Below, piece after piece: positions 33,696 through 42,868 of a stretch of 64,000 nucleotides of DNA. How positions within the stretch are numbered: the stretch's first letter is position 1; the number at the start of each line of letters is the position of its first letter. The DNA comes from Vibrio ponticus. GTDB taxonomy: Bacteria; Pseudomonadota; Gammaproteobacteria; Enterobacterales; Vibrionaceae. Below the pieces are notes generated by a model. That model was not told where the DNA came from and did not search any database. It saw only the letters and a list, made by a program, of their open reading frames with translations. The DNA lies in contig NZ_AP019657.1 of the NCBI RefSeq assembly GCF_009938225.1, forward strand, positions 2,108,001-2,172,000, in the 5' to 3' direction. The position numbers and the translations under genes are program-made.

Positions 33696-35120
33696 TTACG
33701 CGTTGGCAGTTTCAAGCTCACCTTTGGCTTGAGCACGCTTGTAGAAGAACAGAGTAAAGACAATTGGCAATACAATTGCCACTAGCATCGCTAGTGCATA
33801 GACGCTCCAGAACTGCGGCTGGATTGATAAAATCCCCGGCAGACCACCCACTCCGATGCCATTCGCCATCACGCCTGACATACCACAAATCGCCGCGGCA
33901 GCTGCTGAGCCGAACATGGCACTTAGCATTGGAAACTTATACTTGAGGTTGATGCCGTACATCGCCGGTTCCGTCACACCCAAATAAGCGGAGATGGCTG
34001 CTGGTACTGAGATATCGCGTTCGCCATGTTTTTTACTGATGATAATGATGCCGACAACCGCAGAAGCCTGAGCAATATTTGAAAGCGCAATCAAAGGCCA
34101 GATTGGCGTACCGCCTAAATCTTGCATCAATTGCAGATCGACCGCGTTAGTGGTGTGGTGAATACCCGTGATCACCAATGGCGCATAAAGGAAACCAAAA
34201 ATAACAGAGCCAATCACCGCAAAGTCGCCAGTCATCGCCGCTTTAGCGGCAAACGCCACGCCATCACCCAACATACGACCAAACGGTCCAATAATAGAGT
34301 GAGCCAAAACGACAGAAACAATAATTGAGACAAACGGCACCACCACCAAATAGAGGTAGGACGGAATAATGCGTTTTAAGGTGGTCTCAATAAATGCCAA
34401 TGCCACACCAGCTAGCATCGCTGGTATCACCTGAGCTTGGTAACCAACCTTCTCTATCACAAACAGTCCGAAATCCCATACTTCAGGCGCTTGTTTACCA
34501 ATAAGGTAAGCGTTCATCAGTTGGGGCGAAACTAAGGTCACACCTAAAGTAATACCCAGGATTGGTGTACCACCCAACTTTTTCACCGTTGACCAACACA
34601 CACCAACGGGTAGGAAAAAGAAGATCGCTTCACCGATTAGCCACAAGAAGCTGTGTACCGTTGCCCAAAATTGGCTAATTTCAGTCAGTGACTGACCATC
34701 AAACATCTTGATGTCGCCAATCACGTTACGGAAACCTAAGATCAAACCGCCAGTAATAATCGCAGGCAGAAGCGGGACAAAAATTTCAGCCAAATGGGAA
34801 ATCCCGCGCTCAAGCACATTCATGTTCTGACGCGCCGCATTCTTAGCGTCTTCTTTTGAAGCTTCACTCTTACCAGAGAGTGTAATCAACACCTTGTAGA
34901 CTTCATCAACTTCCGCGCCGATCACCACTTGGAACTGACCTGCGTTGGTAAAGCAGCCTTTGACCATTGGCAATGCTTCCAAACCTTTCTCGTCAGCTTT
35001 GCCCGTGTCGTTTAACACAAAACGCAAGCGCGTTAAGCAATGGCTTACGCTGGCAATGTTTTCCGCTCCGCCGACCAATTCGATCAGACGCACAACATCT
35101 TGTTTGGCTATCTTACTCAT
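33696..35120 (-). CDS. treB: Trehalose-specific PTS EIIBC component TreB
   Basis: Membrane permease that imports trehalose as trehalose-6-phosphate. From ATG 35120 it has 474 residues (E. coli 473). An N-terminal EIIB domain carries the phosphorylated Cys28 (SHCLTRLRF), then an EIIC domain with about ten membrane segments. There is no EIIA domain, so EIIA-Glc (crr, 7856-8365) is the expected donor. Two TreR-type operators lie upstream. Confidence 0.96.
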   Translation of the reverse strand: MSKIAKQDVVRLIELVGGAENIASVSHCLTRLRFVLNDTGKADEKGLEALPMVKGCFTNAGQFQVVIGAEVDEVYKVLITLSGKSEASKEDAKNAARQNMNVLERGISHLAEIFVPLLPAIITGGLILGFRNVIGDIKMFDGQSLTEISQFWATVHSFLWLIGEAIFFFLPVGVCWSTVKKLGGTPILGITLGVTLVSPQLMNAYLIGKQAPEVWDFGLFVIEKVGYQAQVIPAMLAGVALAFIETTLKRIIPSYLYLVVVPFVSIIVSVVLAHSIIGPFGRMLGDGVAFAAKAAMTGDFAVIGSVIFGFLYAPLVITGIHHTTNAVDLQLMQDLGGTPIWPLIALSNIAQASAVVGIIIISKKHGERDISVPAAISAYLGVTEPAMYGINLKYKFPMLSAMFGSAAAAAICGMSGVMANGIGVGGLPGILSIQPQFWSVYALAMLVAIVLPIVFTLFFYKRAQAKGELETANA

Positions 35121-35170
35121 AACCCTGTCCACCCTATTGGAGTTGATTCATTTATAGTTCTTAATCTTAA

Positions 35171-35184
35171 TGGGAACATTCCCA
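35171..35184. promoter_or_regulatory. TreR operator 1
   Basis: TGGGAACATTCCCA, near-perfect palindrome matching the core of the known E. coli TreR operator (GGGAACGTTCCC), 51 bases upstream of treB. Confidence 0.8.
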
Positions 35185-35226
35185 ATTCTTGACAAGTATA
35201 TTGACAGAATCGATAACAACTAAAAA

Positions 35227-35240
35227 TGGGAACAGTCCCA
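35227..35240. promoter_or_regulatory. TreR operator 2, with possible CRP site beside it
   Basis: TGGGAACAGTCCCA, same core, 56 bases from operator 1 (about five helical turns). Next to it ATTGAAAGTGATCACA (35244-35259) has one perfect CRP half-site (TCACA) and one weak one. Confidence 0.75.
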
Positions 35241-35291
35241 TTAATTGAAAGTGATCACAGTATAATTTTAAATCACTTTAAAAATAGGAAC

Positions 35292-36239
35292 TTAAGATAG
35301 AACGGGTTGCTGAGTGATATGTGAGAGGGATTCTTCTCCATTGATATGGGAAATCAATAAGTTAGCAGCTTTCACCCCAGCTTGGGCATAGCCGGGATCA
35401 ATGCTGAACACTTTCGGAAAAAGAAAAGAGAGCAGTTCATTACCACCAACGCCTGTCACGATAACCTCCTCACGACCTAACTCTTGTAGACGTTTAATCA
35501 CCCCAAGCGCTAAGGTATCGCTGGCGCACACAATCGCTTCGGTGCCTTCACGCAATACTTGCTCAACCAATTGGTAGGCGCTCTCATGATTAAGATCGCC
35601 CGTTTGATAATTCGGCGACACACCTTGTTGCTCACACCATGTGAGGTAAGCGTCAAGACGCAATTGACCTGTCGTACGGTCACTTGGATTCACCCCAATG
35701 TAAGCGATCTGAGTTAAAGCTTGCTGCTGCAGGTGCTCGAGCGCTTGAGTGATCACTCCGTGATTGTCGTAATTGATTGAAGAAACCTGTTGGGTGTCCA
35801 TCGCGATCACTACCACACGATTTTGCCATCGTTCAAGCTGCGACAAATCCAAATCACTAAAACCAAACACGATCACACCATCTACATTACGGCGCTTAAG
35901 TACATCTAAATGCTCAGTGGTTTTTTGCGGATCAAACTGACTTTCCATGATCACCACATCGTAGCCAGCTTGATAAAGCGCTTGCAGCATACTGCCCACG
36001 GCTTTGTTCTCTGATGGTGAATCAAGTCGTGAAATAATCACCCCGACAACGCGTTGACTGCCGCCACGCATTGATTGTGCAGACTTAGAAGGAACATAGC
36101 CCGAGTCTGCTATTACCTGCTCCACTTTGATGCGTGTCTCTGGTTTCACTTTGGGATCATTGGTTAACACGCGAGATACTGTCGACTTACCAACACCAGC
36201 AAGGCGGGCAATATCTAAAATGGTCAGTTTTTTGTTCAT
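35292..36239 (-). CDS. treR: Trehalose operon repressor TreR (LacI family)
   Basis: LacI-type regulator; in E. coli the inducer is trehalose-6-phosphate. The 315 residues begin with the helix-turn-helix TILDIARLAGVGKSTVSRVL and hinge, followed by a periplasmic-binding-like sensor domain. It is transcribed in the same direction as treBC, 171 bases upstream, with both operators in the gap; the sites control treBC and possibly read-through from treR. Confidence 0.93.
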   Translation of the reverse strand: MNKKLTILDIARLAGVGKSTVSRVLTNDPKVKPETRIKVEQVIADSGYVPSKSAQSMRGGSQRVVGVIISRLDSPSENKAVGSMLQALYQAGYDVVIMESQFDPQKTTEHLDVLKRRNVDGVIVFGFSDLDLSQLERWQNRVVVIAMDTQQVSSINYDNHGVITQALEHLQQQALTQIAYIGVNPSDRTTGQLRLDAYLTWCEQQGVSPNYQTGDLNHESAYQLVEQVLREGTEAIVCASDTLALGVIKRLQELGREEVIVTGVGGNELLSFLFPKVFSIDPGYAQAGVKAANLLISHINGEESLSHITQQPVLS

Positions 36240-36318
36240 ACTTGGGGTTTATCGTTGTGGTTAGAGAGTCAGTGGCTAAGGCTATGGACTTCACATCCAA
36301 CCACCTCAGCCCATTACA

Positions 36319-36660
36319 TTATTGGCTTTCACAGTTTTTGTAAATCTCACGACCTAACTCTAAGCGGGCATATTTGCCTTTCGTGTACAAGTTCACAGGC
36401 TGGATCTCTGTTTGGGCATTTTCTGGCAGCATGTAACGCGTCCCTGACCCCGCTGGAACCTGCACAAGCGCGTAATCAACACCTTCAACTTGCACTAACG
36501 CACCTTGTTCTTCCACAAGGAAATCCGCAAGGAACTGCTTCTCATCACTGCATTGATATTGGTAGCCATACTGATCATTGTTGTTCGTGGTCGACTCATT
36601 ACTGGTCGCACACCCCGCGAGCAAAACAGCACTGGTGATAAAAATGCTGGCTCTTTTCAT
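36319..36660 (-). CDS. MliC-family lipoprotein (C-type lysozyme inhibitor-like)
   Basis: Predicted membrane-bound inhibitor of host or competitor lysozyme. I start at ATG 36660, which has GGAGGTGA just upstream; 113 residues. Lipobox LLAGC puts the lipid on Cys17. The mature domain has the family features: YQYQC near the start, the SGTRY motif, a downstream TKG, and a terminal Cys able to pair with the first. The specific target cannot be read from sequence. Confidence 0.8.
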   Translation of the reverse strand: MKRASIFITSAVLLAGCATSNESTTNNNDQYGYQYQCSDEKQFLADFLVEEQGALVQVEGVDYALVQVPAGSGTRYMLPENAQTEIQPVNLYTKGKYARLELGREIYKNCESQ

Positions 36661-36679
36661 AGTCACCTCCGATAAAAAT

Positions 36680-36701
36680 AAAGGCTGCAACGGCAGCCTT
36701 T
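36680..36701 (-). terminator. Terminator of gmhB
   Basis: Stem AAAGGCTGC / GCAGCCTTT with a 4-base loop, T-rich on the minus strand, lying between gmhB and the MliC-like gene. Confidence 0.8.
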
Positions 36702-36736
36702 AAATAATAGTCTATTTTTTTAGATAGTTAGGTTGA

Positions 36737-37288
36737 TTACTTCTCTAAATAATTAGGAACATCTCGGATGCTATCGAGCACTGCACTCGCCAAGGCTTCA
36801 CCTTGCTCTGTCACTGGCTTACCAGTGCGAACTAAAATCTTAGTCCCGACACCTGCCGCTTCTGCAGCCATCATGTCTTCTGCTTTATCGCCAACCATCA
36901 CTGAGTTAGCCATATCAATCTTTAGGAAATCGCGCGCTGAAATAAACATACCCGGCTTCGGCTTGCGGCAATCACAATCTTCTTTGTATTTACCTTGTCC
37001 ATGCTCTGCATGGTGCGGGCAATAGTAGATACCGTCCAGCTCAACACCGTTATCAACAAAGTTCCAATCCATCCATTGGGTAAGAGATAGAAAACGATCT
37101 TCGCTGAACTTACCGCGTGCAATTCCCGACTGGTTAGTTACCAATACAAGCAAATAGCCCATCTGCTGTAGCTTTTTGGTCGCTTCAAAAACGCCTTCAA
37201 TAAATTCGAAGTCATGCTCATCATGTACATAGCCGTGGTCTACGTTAATTACGCCATCACGATCCAAAAAAACTGCTGGTTTCGCCAA
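36737..37288 (-). CDS. gmhB: D-glycero-beta-D-manno-heptose 1,7-bisphosphate 7-phosphatase
   Basis: HAD phosphatase in ADP-heptose synthesis for the LPS inner core. The 183 residues carry the HAD motif DRDGVIN (catalytic Asp9 and Asp11) and a zinc loop with CPHH and CDC. gmhA of the same pathway is also in this window (46841-47419), about 10 kb away. It is divergent from metN. Confidence 0.96.
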   Translation of the reverse strand: MAKPAVFLDRDGVINVDHGYVHDEHDFEFIEGVFEATKKLQQMGYLLVLVTNQSGIARGKFSEDRFLSLTQWMDWNFVDNGVELDGIYYCPHHAEHGQGKYKEDCDCRKPKPGMFISARDFLKIDMANSVMVGDKAEDMMAAEAAGVGTKILVRTGKPVTEQGEALASAVLDSIRDVPNYLEK

Positions 37289-37390
37289 AATTATTGTCTC
37301 TATTTACTTGTATAACGACAGTGATTATACGCGCTTTATTTCTTTCATCACTATCTAATTACTTAATCGTTTGCTTACAGTATGCATTTT

Positions 37391-37406
37391 AGCCGTCTAG
37401 ACGTAA
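37391..37406. promoter_or_regulatory. MetJ operator upstream of metNIQ
   Basis: AGCCGTCTAGACGTAA is two adjacent met boxes (consensus AGACGTCT, 7/8 and 6/8 matches), 108 bases before metN. Confidence 0.8.
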
Positions 37407-37513
37407 AAATATCTATTGACACTAATTCAACAAACCCATAGCATCATCTAATAAATGAGATGTAGCTCAAAATAATATACTGTTCAAACACTCGAGCATA
37501 AGCAGGTTTCTCA

Positions 37514-38548
37514 ATGATTGAAATTAATCAGGTAAATAAGGTGTTCTACCAAGGCAAAAAGGAAATTAATGCCTTGAAAGATATCAACCTCCATATCTCC
37601 CAAGGGACTATTTTTGGGGTGATCGGTGCGTCTGGCGCTGGTAAAAGTACCCTGATCCGCTGTGTGAATATGCTTGAAGCACCAACCAGTGGTGAAATCA
37701 TCGTCGATGGTGTCGACCTAACCAAGTTGAGTAAGTCTCAATTAAGCGAAGCTCGTCGTAACATTGGTATGATTTTCCAGCATTTTAATCTGCTGTCATC
37801 GCGAACTGTGTTTGAAAACGTGGCACTACCGTTAGAGCTAGCAGGCAAAGAAAAGTCACACATCCAAAATAAAGTGACGGAACTGCTTAAATTAGTTGGC
37901 TTAGCCGACAAACATGAAAGCTACCCATCAAACTTAAGTGGCGGTCAAAAACAGCGTGTCGCTATCGCCCGTGCACTGGCTTGCGATCCTAAAGTGCTGC
38001 TTTGTGATGAAGCCACCAGCGCGCTAGACCCGGCAACGACGCAATCGATCTTAGAACTGCTGCGTGAAATTAACCGCCAGCTAAAAATCACCATCCTATT
38101 GATTACTCATGAAATGGATGTGGTTAAGAGCATCTGTCATGAAGTGGCGATTATTGGTGGTGGTGAGCTAGTGGAAAAAGGCTCTGTTGGCGAGATCTTC
38201 GCGCACCCTAAAACAGAGCTGGCACATCAATTTATCCGCTCAACGTTGGACTTGTCGATCCCAGAAGATTACCAAGCGCGTTTACAACCAACCCGCGTTG
38301 CCGATAGCTACCCGTTGGTACGTCTTGAATTTACCGGCGCAACGGTTGACGCGCCGCTAATGAGCCAAATTGCGCGTAAATACAACATCGACATTAGTAT
38401 TCTTAGCTCAGATCTTGATTACGCTGGCGGTGTGAAGTTTGGCATGATGGTCGCAGAGCTGTTTGGCAACGAAGAAGATGACAACAACGCAATTGCATTT
38501 TTGCGTGACAACAACGTAAAAGTAGAGGTGCTTGGCTATGTCCTTTAA
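37514..38548 (+). CDS. metN: Methionine ABC transporter ATPase MetN
   Basis: ATP-binding subunit of the D/L-methionine importer. The 344 residues have Walker [10 protein letters not shown] (38-46), the signature LSGGQKQR, Walker [12 protein letters not shown] and a C-terminal NIL/ACT-like regulatory domain (about 265-340) that senses methionine. It overlaps metI by 11 bases. Confidence 0.96.
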   Translation: MIEINQVNKVFYQGKKEINALKDINLHISQGTIFGVIGASGAGKSTLIRCVNMLEAPTSGEIIVDGVDLTKLSKSQLSEARRNIGMIFQHFNLLSSRTVFENVALPLELAGKEKSHIQNKVTELLKLVGLADKHESYPSNLSGGQKQRVAIARALACDPKVLLCDEATSALDPATTQSILELLREINRQLKITILLITHEMDVVKSICHEVAIIGGGELVEKGSVGEIFAHPKTELAHQFIRSTLDLSIPEDYQARLQPTRVADSYPLVRLEFTGATVDAPLMSQIARKYNIDISILSSDLDYAGGVKFGMMVAELFGNEEDDNNAIAFLRDNNVKVEVLGYVL

Positions 38549-39215
38549 TACCATTTCTGATTGGCTAAGCTTAAATGCAGATTTGTTGCTTGGTGCAACA
38601 TGGGAAACCATCTATATGGTGGCAGTGGCTGGCATCGTTGGTTTTGCCGTTGGTATCCCGCTAGGGGTAATTCTACACACCACGAAGAAAGGCGGATTAC
38701 TTGAGAATCCTCGCCTAAATAATTTCTTAGGTGCGATTGTTAACATTGGTCGCTCAGTACCTTTCTTAGTGTTGATGGTGGCGATTATTCCGGTGACTAA
38801 GCTGCTTGTCGGCACTTTTATCGGCACTACAGCTGCGATTGTTCCACTTACCATTGGCGCAATCCCTTTTGTGGCTCGTCTGATTGAAGGTGCGCTACTG
38901 GAAGTTCCAACTGGCTTAGTAGAAGCCGCGCAAGCAATGGGCGCGACACCACTGCAAATTATTAATAAGGTACTGCTTCCTGAAGCACTACCAACGATTG
39001 TTAACTCAGTCACTATCACGTTAGTCACACTAGTCAGCTACTCTGCAATGGCAGGTACCGTTGGCGGTGGTGGTCTAGGTGATGTTGCTATTCGTTATGG
39101 CTTCCATCGTTACGATGTCGTGATCATGGCAGTGACTGTTGTGATGTTGATTGTGTTGGTACAAATTATTCAGTCTATCGGTGACGCAGTTGTTCGCCGC
39201 GTAGACCACAGATAA
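38538..39215 (+). CDS. metI: Methionine ABC transporter permease MetI
   Basis: Membrane subunit of the methionine importer. From ATG 38538 it has 225 residues, five or so membrane helices and the ABC-permease EAA loop [13 protein letters not shown]. Starts inside the end of metN, so translation is likely coupled; 23 bases before metQ with AAGGAGA in between. Confidence 0.95.
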   Translation: MSFNTISDWLSLNADLLLGATWETIYMVAVAGIVGFAVGIPLGVILHTTKKGGLLENPRLNNFLGAIVNIGRSVPFLVLMVAIIPVTKLLVGTFIGTTAAIVPLTIGAIPFVARLIEGALLEVPTGLVEAAQAMGATPLQIINKVLLPEALPTIVNSVTITLVTLVSYSAMAGTVGGGGLGDVAIRYGFHRYDVVIMAVTVVMLIVLVQIIQSIGDAVVRRVDHR

Positions 39216-39238
39216 GAATTCATATAAGGAGATGTGTT

Positions 39239-40048
39239 ATGAAATTTGGTTTTAAATCTTTAGTTGCTATCGTGGCAGCAGCATCCGCACTTGTGCTAAC
39301 GGGTTGTGGCGAGAAGGAAGTCGACAACAGCAAGATTAAAGTGGGTGTAATGGCTGGTGCTGAAGAGCAAGTTGCTGAAGTTGCTGCTAAAGTTGCAAAA
39401 GAAAAATTTGGTCTTGAAGTAGAGCTAATCACTTTCTCTGACTATGTAACGCCGAACGCAGCATTGGATGATGGCTCAATTGACATCAACGCATTCCAAC
39501 ATAAGCCATACCTAGATCAGCAAATTGCTGACCGTGGCTACAAGCTAGCGATTGCAGGCAATACTTTTGTTTACCCAATCGCAGGCTACTCAAAGCAAAT
39601 CAAAGCAGTTGACGAGATCCAAGATGGCGATCGTATCGCCGTACCAAATGACCCAACGAACCTAGGTCGCTCTCTACTACTTCTAGAGCAACAAGGTCTG
39701 ATCAAGCTACGTGATGGTGTTGGTCTACTGGCAACAGTACGTGACATCGTTGAAAACCCGAAAAACCTAACTATCGTTGAACTAGACGCAGCACAACTAC
39801 CACGCTCTCTAGATGACGTCGTGCTTTCAGTGATTAACAATACTTATGCAGCGTCTGTTGATCTTACTCCACAACGTGATGGCATCTTCGTGGAAGACAA
39901 AGAGTCTCCATACGTAAACCTAATCGTTGCTCGTGAAGATAACGCTCAAGCAGAAAACGTAGTTAATTTCGTGAAAGCGTACCAATCAGAAGAAGTGTAC
40001 TCAGCAGCATCTGAAATTTTCAAAGGTGGCGTAGTTAAAGGTTGGTAA
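39239..40048 (+). CDS. metQ: Methionine-binding lipoprotein MetQ
   Basis: Substrate-binding lipoprotein delivering methionine to MetNI. The 269-residue precursor has a lipobox with lipidated Cys23 (LVLTGC) and the NlpA/MetQ fold, including the motif DGSIDINAFQHKPYL. Last gene of metNIQ; a terminator follows. Confidence 0.96.
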   Translation: MKFGFKSLVAIVAAASALVLTGCGEKEVDNSKIKVGVMAGAEEQVAEVAAKVAKEKFGLEVELITFSDYVTPNAALDDGSIDINAFQHKPYLDQQIADRGYKLAIAGNTFVYPIAGYSKQIKAVDEIQDGDRIAVPNDPTNLGRSLLLLEQQGLIKLRDGVGLLATVRDIVENPKNLTIVELDAAQLPRSLDDVVLSVINNTYAASVDLTPQRDGIFVEDKESPYVNLIVAREDNAQAENVVNFVKAYQSEEVYSAASEIFKGGVVKGW

Positions 40049-40075
40049 TCCACTCTGACTCGGTCTATCGATACC

Positions 40076-40100
40076 AAAGCTGGCTCAAGTAGCCAGCTTT
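40076..40100 (+). terminator. Terminator of metNIQ
   Basis: Stem AAAGCTGGCT / AGCCAGCTTT with a 5-base loop and T-run. Confidence 0.9.
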
Positions 40101-40279
40101 TTTGTGCCTGTAATTCACTTAAATACTCCCCAAAACTACTTCAAATAAAACGCTTTTCTACCTGCACTACCATCAGCCAAAGAAAACATTAAGCAACAAT
40201 AGTCCTCAATGCCGATTTAGAGACTATTTAATCTTCCCATAAGCCACCCATCTTGCTTCTCGATCGACTCGATGTCAGC

Positions 40280-40459
40280 CTAAACACCATGTAAGTGTAA
40301 CGGTCTGGCACTGCCTTCTTGGGCACAAACGAAATAATGTATCATTGCTTGGAGTAAGCTTTCGCTGCGACTTAAGCAAGTATTCTTACTCAACTGATAG
40401 TCATCAGTAGGCAACCAAACCAGCGCGATTAATCCTGTGCAATCCAGATTTAAATCCAT
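40280..40459 (-). CDS. Possible small protein of 59 residues
   Basis: An open frame from ATG 40459 (GGTGGG 4 bases upstream) to TAG at 40280; an ATG at 40471 is in frame. The product starts MDLNLDCTGLIALVWL and is mildly acidic, with no membrane segment that I trust. It lies in the 480-base gap between the metQ terminator and the AbgT-family gene, on the same strand as the latter but beyond its terminator. I do not recognise it, and it may be spurious. Confidence 0.25.
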   Translation of the reverse strand: MDLNLDCTGLIALVWLPTDDYQLSKNTCLSRSESLLQAMIHYFVCAQEGSARPLHLHGV

Positions 40460-40482
40460 AACACCCACCATAAAAACGACAA

Positions 40483-40506
40483 AGCCGGAGTCTCTCGACT
40501 CCGGCT
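40483..40506 (-). terminator. Terminator of the AbgT-family gene
   Basis: Perfect 10-bp stem AGCCGGAGTC / GACTCCGGCT with a 4-base loop; on the minus strand it is followed by TTTGTCGTTTTT. Confidence 0.8.
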
Positions 40507-40531
40507 AAAAGTATCACATTAAGCTTGATGA

Positions 40532-42118
40532 CTATGGCGTGTAATACGTCGCTGCACCTGGACCAACTGGAAGACCCAATACGAATACCCAAATGTAGAA
40601 TAGTAAACTCCAGCCCACCATAAAGCAGATTGAGTAAGGCAGCATAGTCGCGATCAACGTACCAATGCCAAGATTCTTCACGTAACGCGTTGCTACCGCT
40701 AAAATCAGACCAAAGTAACTCATCATTGGCGTAATAATGTTAGTGGTGGAATCACCAATACGGTAAGCCGCTTGAATTGTCTCTGGCGCATAACCAACCA
40801 ACATTAACATCGGCACAAAAATCGGTGCGGTTACCGCCCACTGGGCTGACGCTGAGCCAATCATTAGGTTGATAAAGCCACACATCAAGATGAAGGCGAA
40901 GAACAGCATTGGTCCAGTCAAGCCAATCTCTTGCAAGAAACCAGCACCGGCAACCGCAAACACCTGACCAAAGTTGGTCCACTTAAAGAAAGCAACAAAT
41001 TGCGCCGCAAAGAATACCAGTACAATATACATACCCATTGAAGACATCGATTTTGCCATTGCATCGATCACGTCTCGGTCAGTTTTCATCGTGCCAACCA
41101 CTTTGCCGTAGACAAAACCAGGAATGGCGAAGAAGACAAAGATAAAGGCAACAATACTCTTCAAAAATGGTGAGCCCGCCACCGTGCCTGCATCAGAACG
41201 TAATACGCCGTCAGCTGGAACGATCGTCCACGCTAGTAATGCCGATACCAGCAATACCGCTAAACCCGCAAGCTTAAGACCTTTTTTCTCAATGTCGGTT
41301 AGCTTACCCATTGAGTCTTGTGACAGATCTTCCGCCGCTTCTTCATCGTTATATTTACCTAGCTTAGGCTCAACAATCTTCTCAGTAACGAAAGCACCGG
41401 TAATCGCGATAAAGAAGGTAGAAACAAACATGAAGTACCAGTTAACTTCTGGTCCAACGGTATATGTTGGGTCAATCATCTGCGCCGCTGTCTCGGTAAT
41501 ACCAGACAATAAGGGGTCAACGGTACCAATCAGTAGGTTGGCAGAGTAACCGCCGGATACACCCGCAAAAGCAGCAGCCAAACCAGCAAGTGGGTGGCGC
41601 CCTAGTGAGTGGAAGAGCATCGCAGCAAGAGGGATAAGAACAACATAGCCTAACTCAGAAGCGGTGTTGGAAATAATACCAGCAAACACCACGGTGACGG
41701 TCACCATGCGCTTAGATGCGCCCATTACAAGACCACGCATCGCTGCAGAAAGTAGCCCTGAATGCTCGGCAATTGCCACACCCAACATCGCTACCAGTAC
41801 CGTACCTAATGGTGCAAAGCCAACAAAGTTTTTCACTAGGTTAGTGACGATCAGTTGCAGACCTTCTGCATTGAGTAAGCTTACAACATGAATCATGCCA
41901 TCAGCAGCTCGACCTTTTGCCCCCTCTGGTCGTGGATCAACCACTGACACGTCGAAATAGCCCGCAATACCGGATGTCACGAGAATCGCGACACAGAAAA
42001 TAGCAAATAAAGTGATTGGGTGAGGTAATAGATTCCCCAAATACTCAACCGTATCTAAAAAGCGTGTAAAAAGAGTTTTCTTCGGCGAGTGTTGTCTTAT
42101 TGAATCAGATGAACTCAT
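40532..42118 (-). CDS. AbgT family transporter
   Basis: Inner-membrane transporter of the AbgT family; members move p-aminobenzoyl-glutamate or export sulfonamide-like antimetabolites. The 528 residues have about 11-13 hydrophobic segments and a conserved C-terminal half (IGSASAQWAVTAPIFVPM, RIGDSTTNIITPMM). A strong AAGGAGGG lies before the ATG. No abgA/abgB peptidase genes flank it, so its substrate is open. Confidence 0.9.
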   Translation of the reverse strand: MSSSDSIRQHSPKKTLFTRFLDTVEYLGNLLPHPITLFAIFCVAILVTSGIAGYFDVSVVDPRPEGAKGRAADGMIHVVSLLNAEGLQLIVTNLVKNFVGFAPLGTVLVAMLGVAIAEHSGLLSAAMRGLVMGASKRMVTVTVVFAGIISNTASELGYVVLIPLAAMLFHSLGRHPLAGLAAAFAGVSGGYSANLLIGTVDPLLSGITETAAQMIDPTYTVGPEVNWYFMFVSTFFIAITGAFVTEKIVEPKLGKYNDEEAAEDLSQDSMGKLTDIEKKGLKLAGLAVLLVSALLAWTIVPADGVLRSDAGTVAGSPFLKSIVAFIFVFFAIPGFVYGKVVGTMKTDRDVIDAMAKSMSSMGMYIVLVFFAAQFVAFFKWTNFGQVFAVAGAGFLQEIGLTGPMLFFAFILMCGFINLMIGSASAQWAVTAPIFVPMLMLVGYAPETIQAAYRIGDSTTNIITPMMSYFGLILAVATRYVKNLGIGTLIATMLPYSICFMVGWSLLFYIWVFVLGLPVGPGAATYYTP

Positions 42119-42328
42119 CTGTTCCCTCCTTGTAGTTATTCCTGTGCAAATGTGAACAAAATGTCACAAAGCCGAGACAGCCTACTTTAAGGAGGGAATG
42201 TAAAACAAATGAAAAATGTAACAATAATTTAATATCGCAGTATTTTTAACCAATTAATAGCCATTAAAACAGTCAATGATAGAAACAAACGATCAATTAA
42301 ACAGTAAATATCACTACCAGTTTATATT

Positions 42329-42454
42329 CTATTTTTGTACCGCTTTAAAGCGTGGATTGGTTTTGCAAATGACGTATAACCGCCCGCGACGCTTAACAAT
42401 TTGGCAATCTGGATGACGACTCTTTGCACTTTTGAGTGACTTTACGACTTTCAT
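42329..42454 (-). CDS. rpmJ2: Ribosomal protein bL36, zinc-free paralogue (RpmJ2/YkgO type)
   Basis: A 41-residue ribosomal protein. It lacks the Cys-x2-Cys/Cys-His zinc ribbon of the normal L36 (only two isolated cysteines, C17 and C29), which marks the zinc-independent form used under zinc starvation. Its ATG overlaps the rpmE2 stop (ATGA) and AAGGAG precedes it, so it is coupled to rpmE2. Confidence 0.92.
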   Translation of the reverse strand: MKVVKSLKSAKSRHPDCQIVKRRGRLYVICKTNPRFKAVQK

Positions 42455-42708
42455 TTTGACTCCTTAAAACGGCTGTAGCGACGGTTAAAGTTCGATACTC
42501 GACCCTGTTTTTGCATCACGCGTTGCTTACCGGTGTAAAACGGATGCGATTCAGACGATACATCTAAAGTGAAATATGGATAAGTCTTGCCATCTTGCCA
42601 CTCAATTGTGCGGTCAGTTTTTAGTGTCGAACCAATAATAAAATACTTATCGACACTGGTATCATGGAACACCACTTTGCGGTATTCAGGATGAATTCCT
42701 TCTTGCAT
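42451..42708 (-). CDS. rpmE2: Ribosomal protein bL31 type B, zinc-free (RpmE2)
   Basis: Zinc-independent replacement of L31; swapping it in frees zinc from ribosomes. I prefer the second of two adjacent ATGs (42708, 85 residues) because GGGGG is 5 bases before it. The [10 protein letters not shown] and [10 protein letters not shown] motifs are those of type B L31, and the CxxC zinc motif is absent. A Zur box lies 20 bases upstream. Confidence 0.95.
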   Translation of the reverse strand: MQEGIHPEYRKVVFHDTSVDKYFIIGSTLKTDRTIEWQDGKTYPYFTLDVSSESHPFYTGKQRVMQKQGRVSNFNRRYSRFKESK

Positions 42709-42727
42709 CATTCCCCCTTAATTGTAA

Positions 42728-42742
42728 TGTTATAACATAACA
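42728..42742. promoter_or_regulatory. Zur operator upstream of rpmE2-rpmJ2
   Basis: TGTTATAACATAACA, symmetric TGTTAT-N3-ATAACA, matching the gammaproteobacterial Zur consensus (TGTTATAATATAACA type). The target genes are classic Zur regulon members. Confidence 0.85.
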
Positions 42743-42744
42743 AA

Positions 42745-42759
42745 TGATAACAATTATCA
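42745..42759. promoter_or_regulatory. Fur-like box next to the Zur box
   Basis: TGATAACAATTATCA fits the Fur 7-1-7 consensus TGATAATNATTATCA with one mismatch, 2 bases from the Zur site. It could alternatively be a second Zur site. Confidence 0.5.
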
Positions 42760-42868
42760 ACTACAGATCAAGCAATTTATTTCGTTCTATACAAAAGCAA
42801 TATCACAAAGAAGTGCGACTAGTGTGATTGTGCTATCTTGTGGCAAGAATGAAGTGAGAGATAACGCT

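Noticed and set aside
42151..42168. CRP site upstream of the AbgT-family gene
   Set aside because: TGTGA and TCACA are both present but separated by 8 bases rather than 6.
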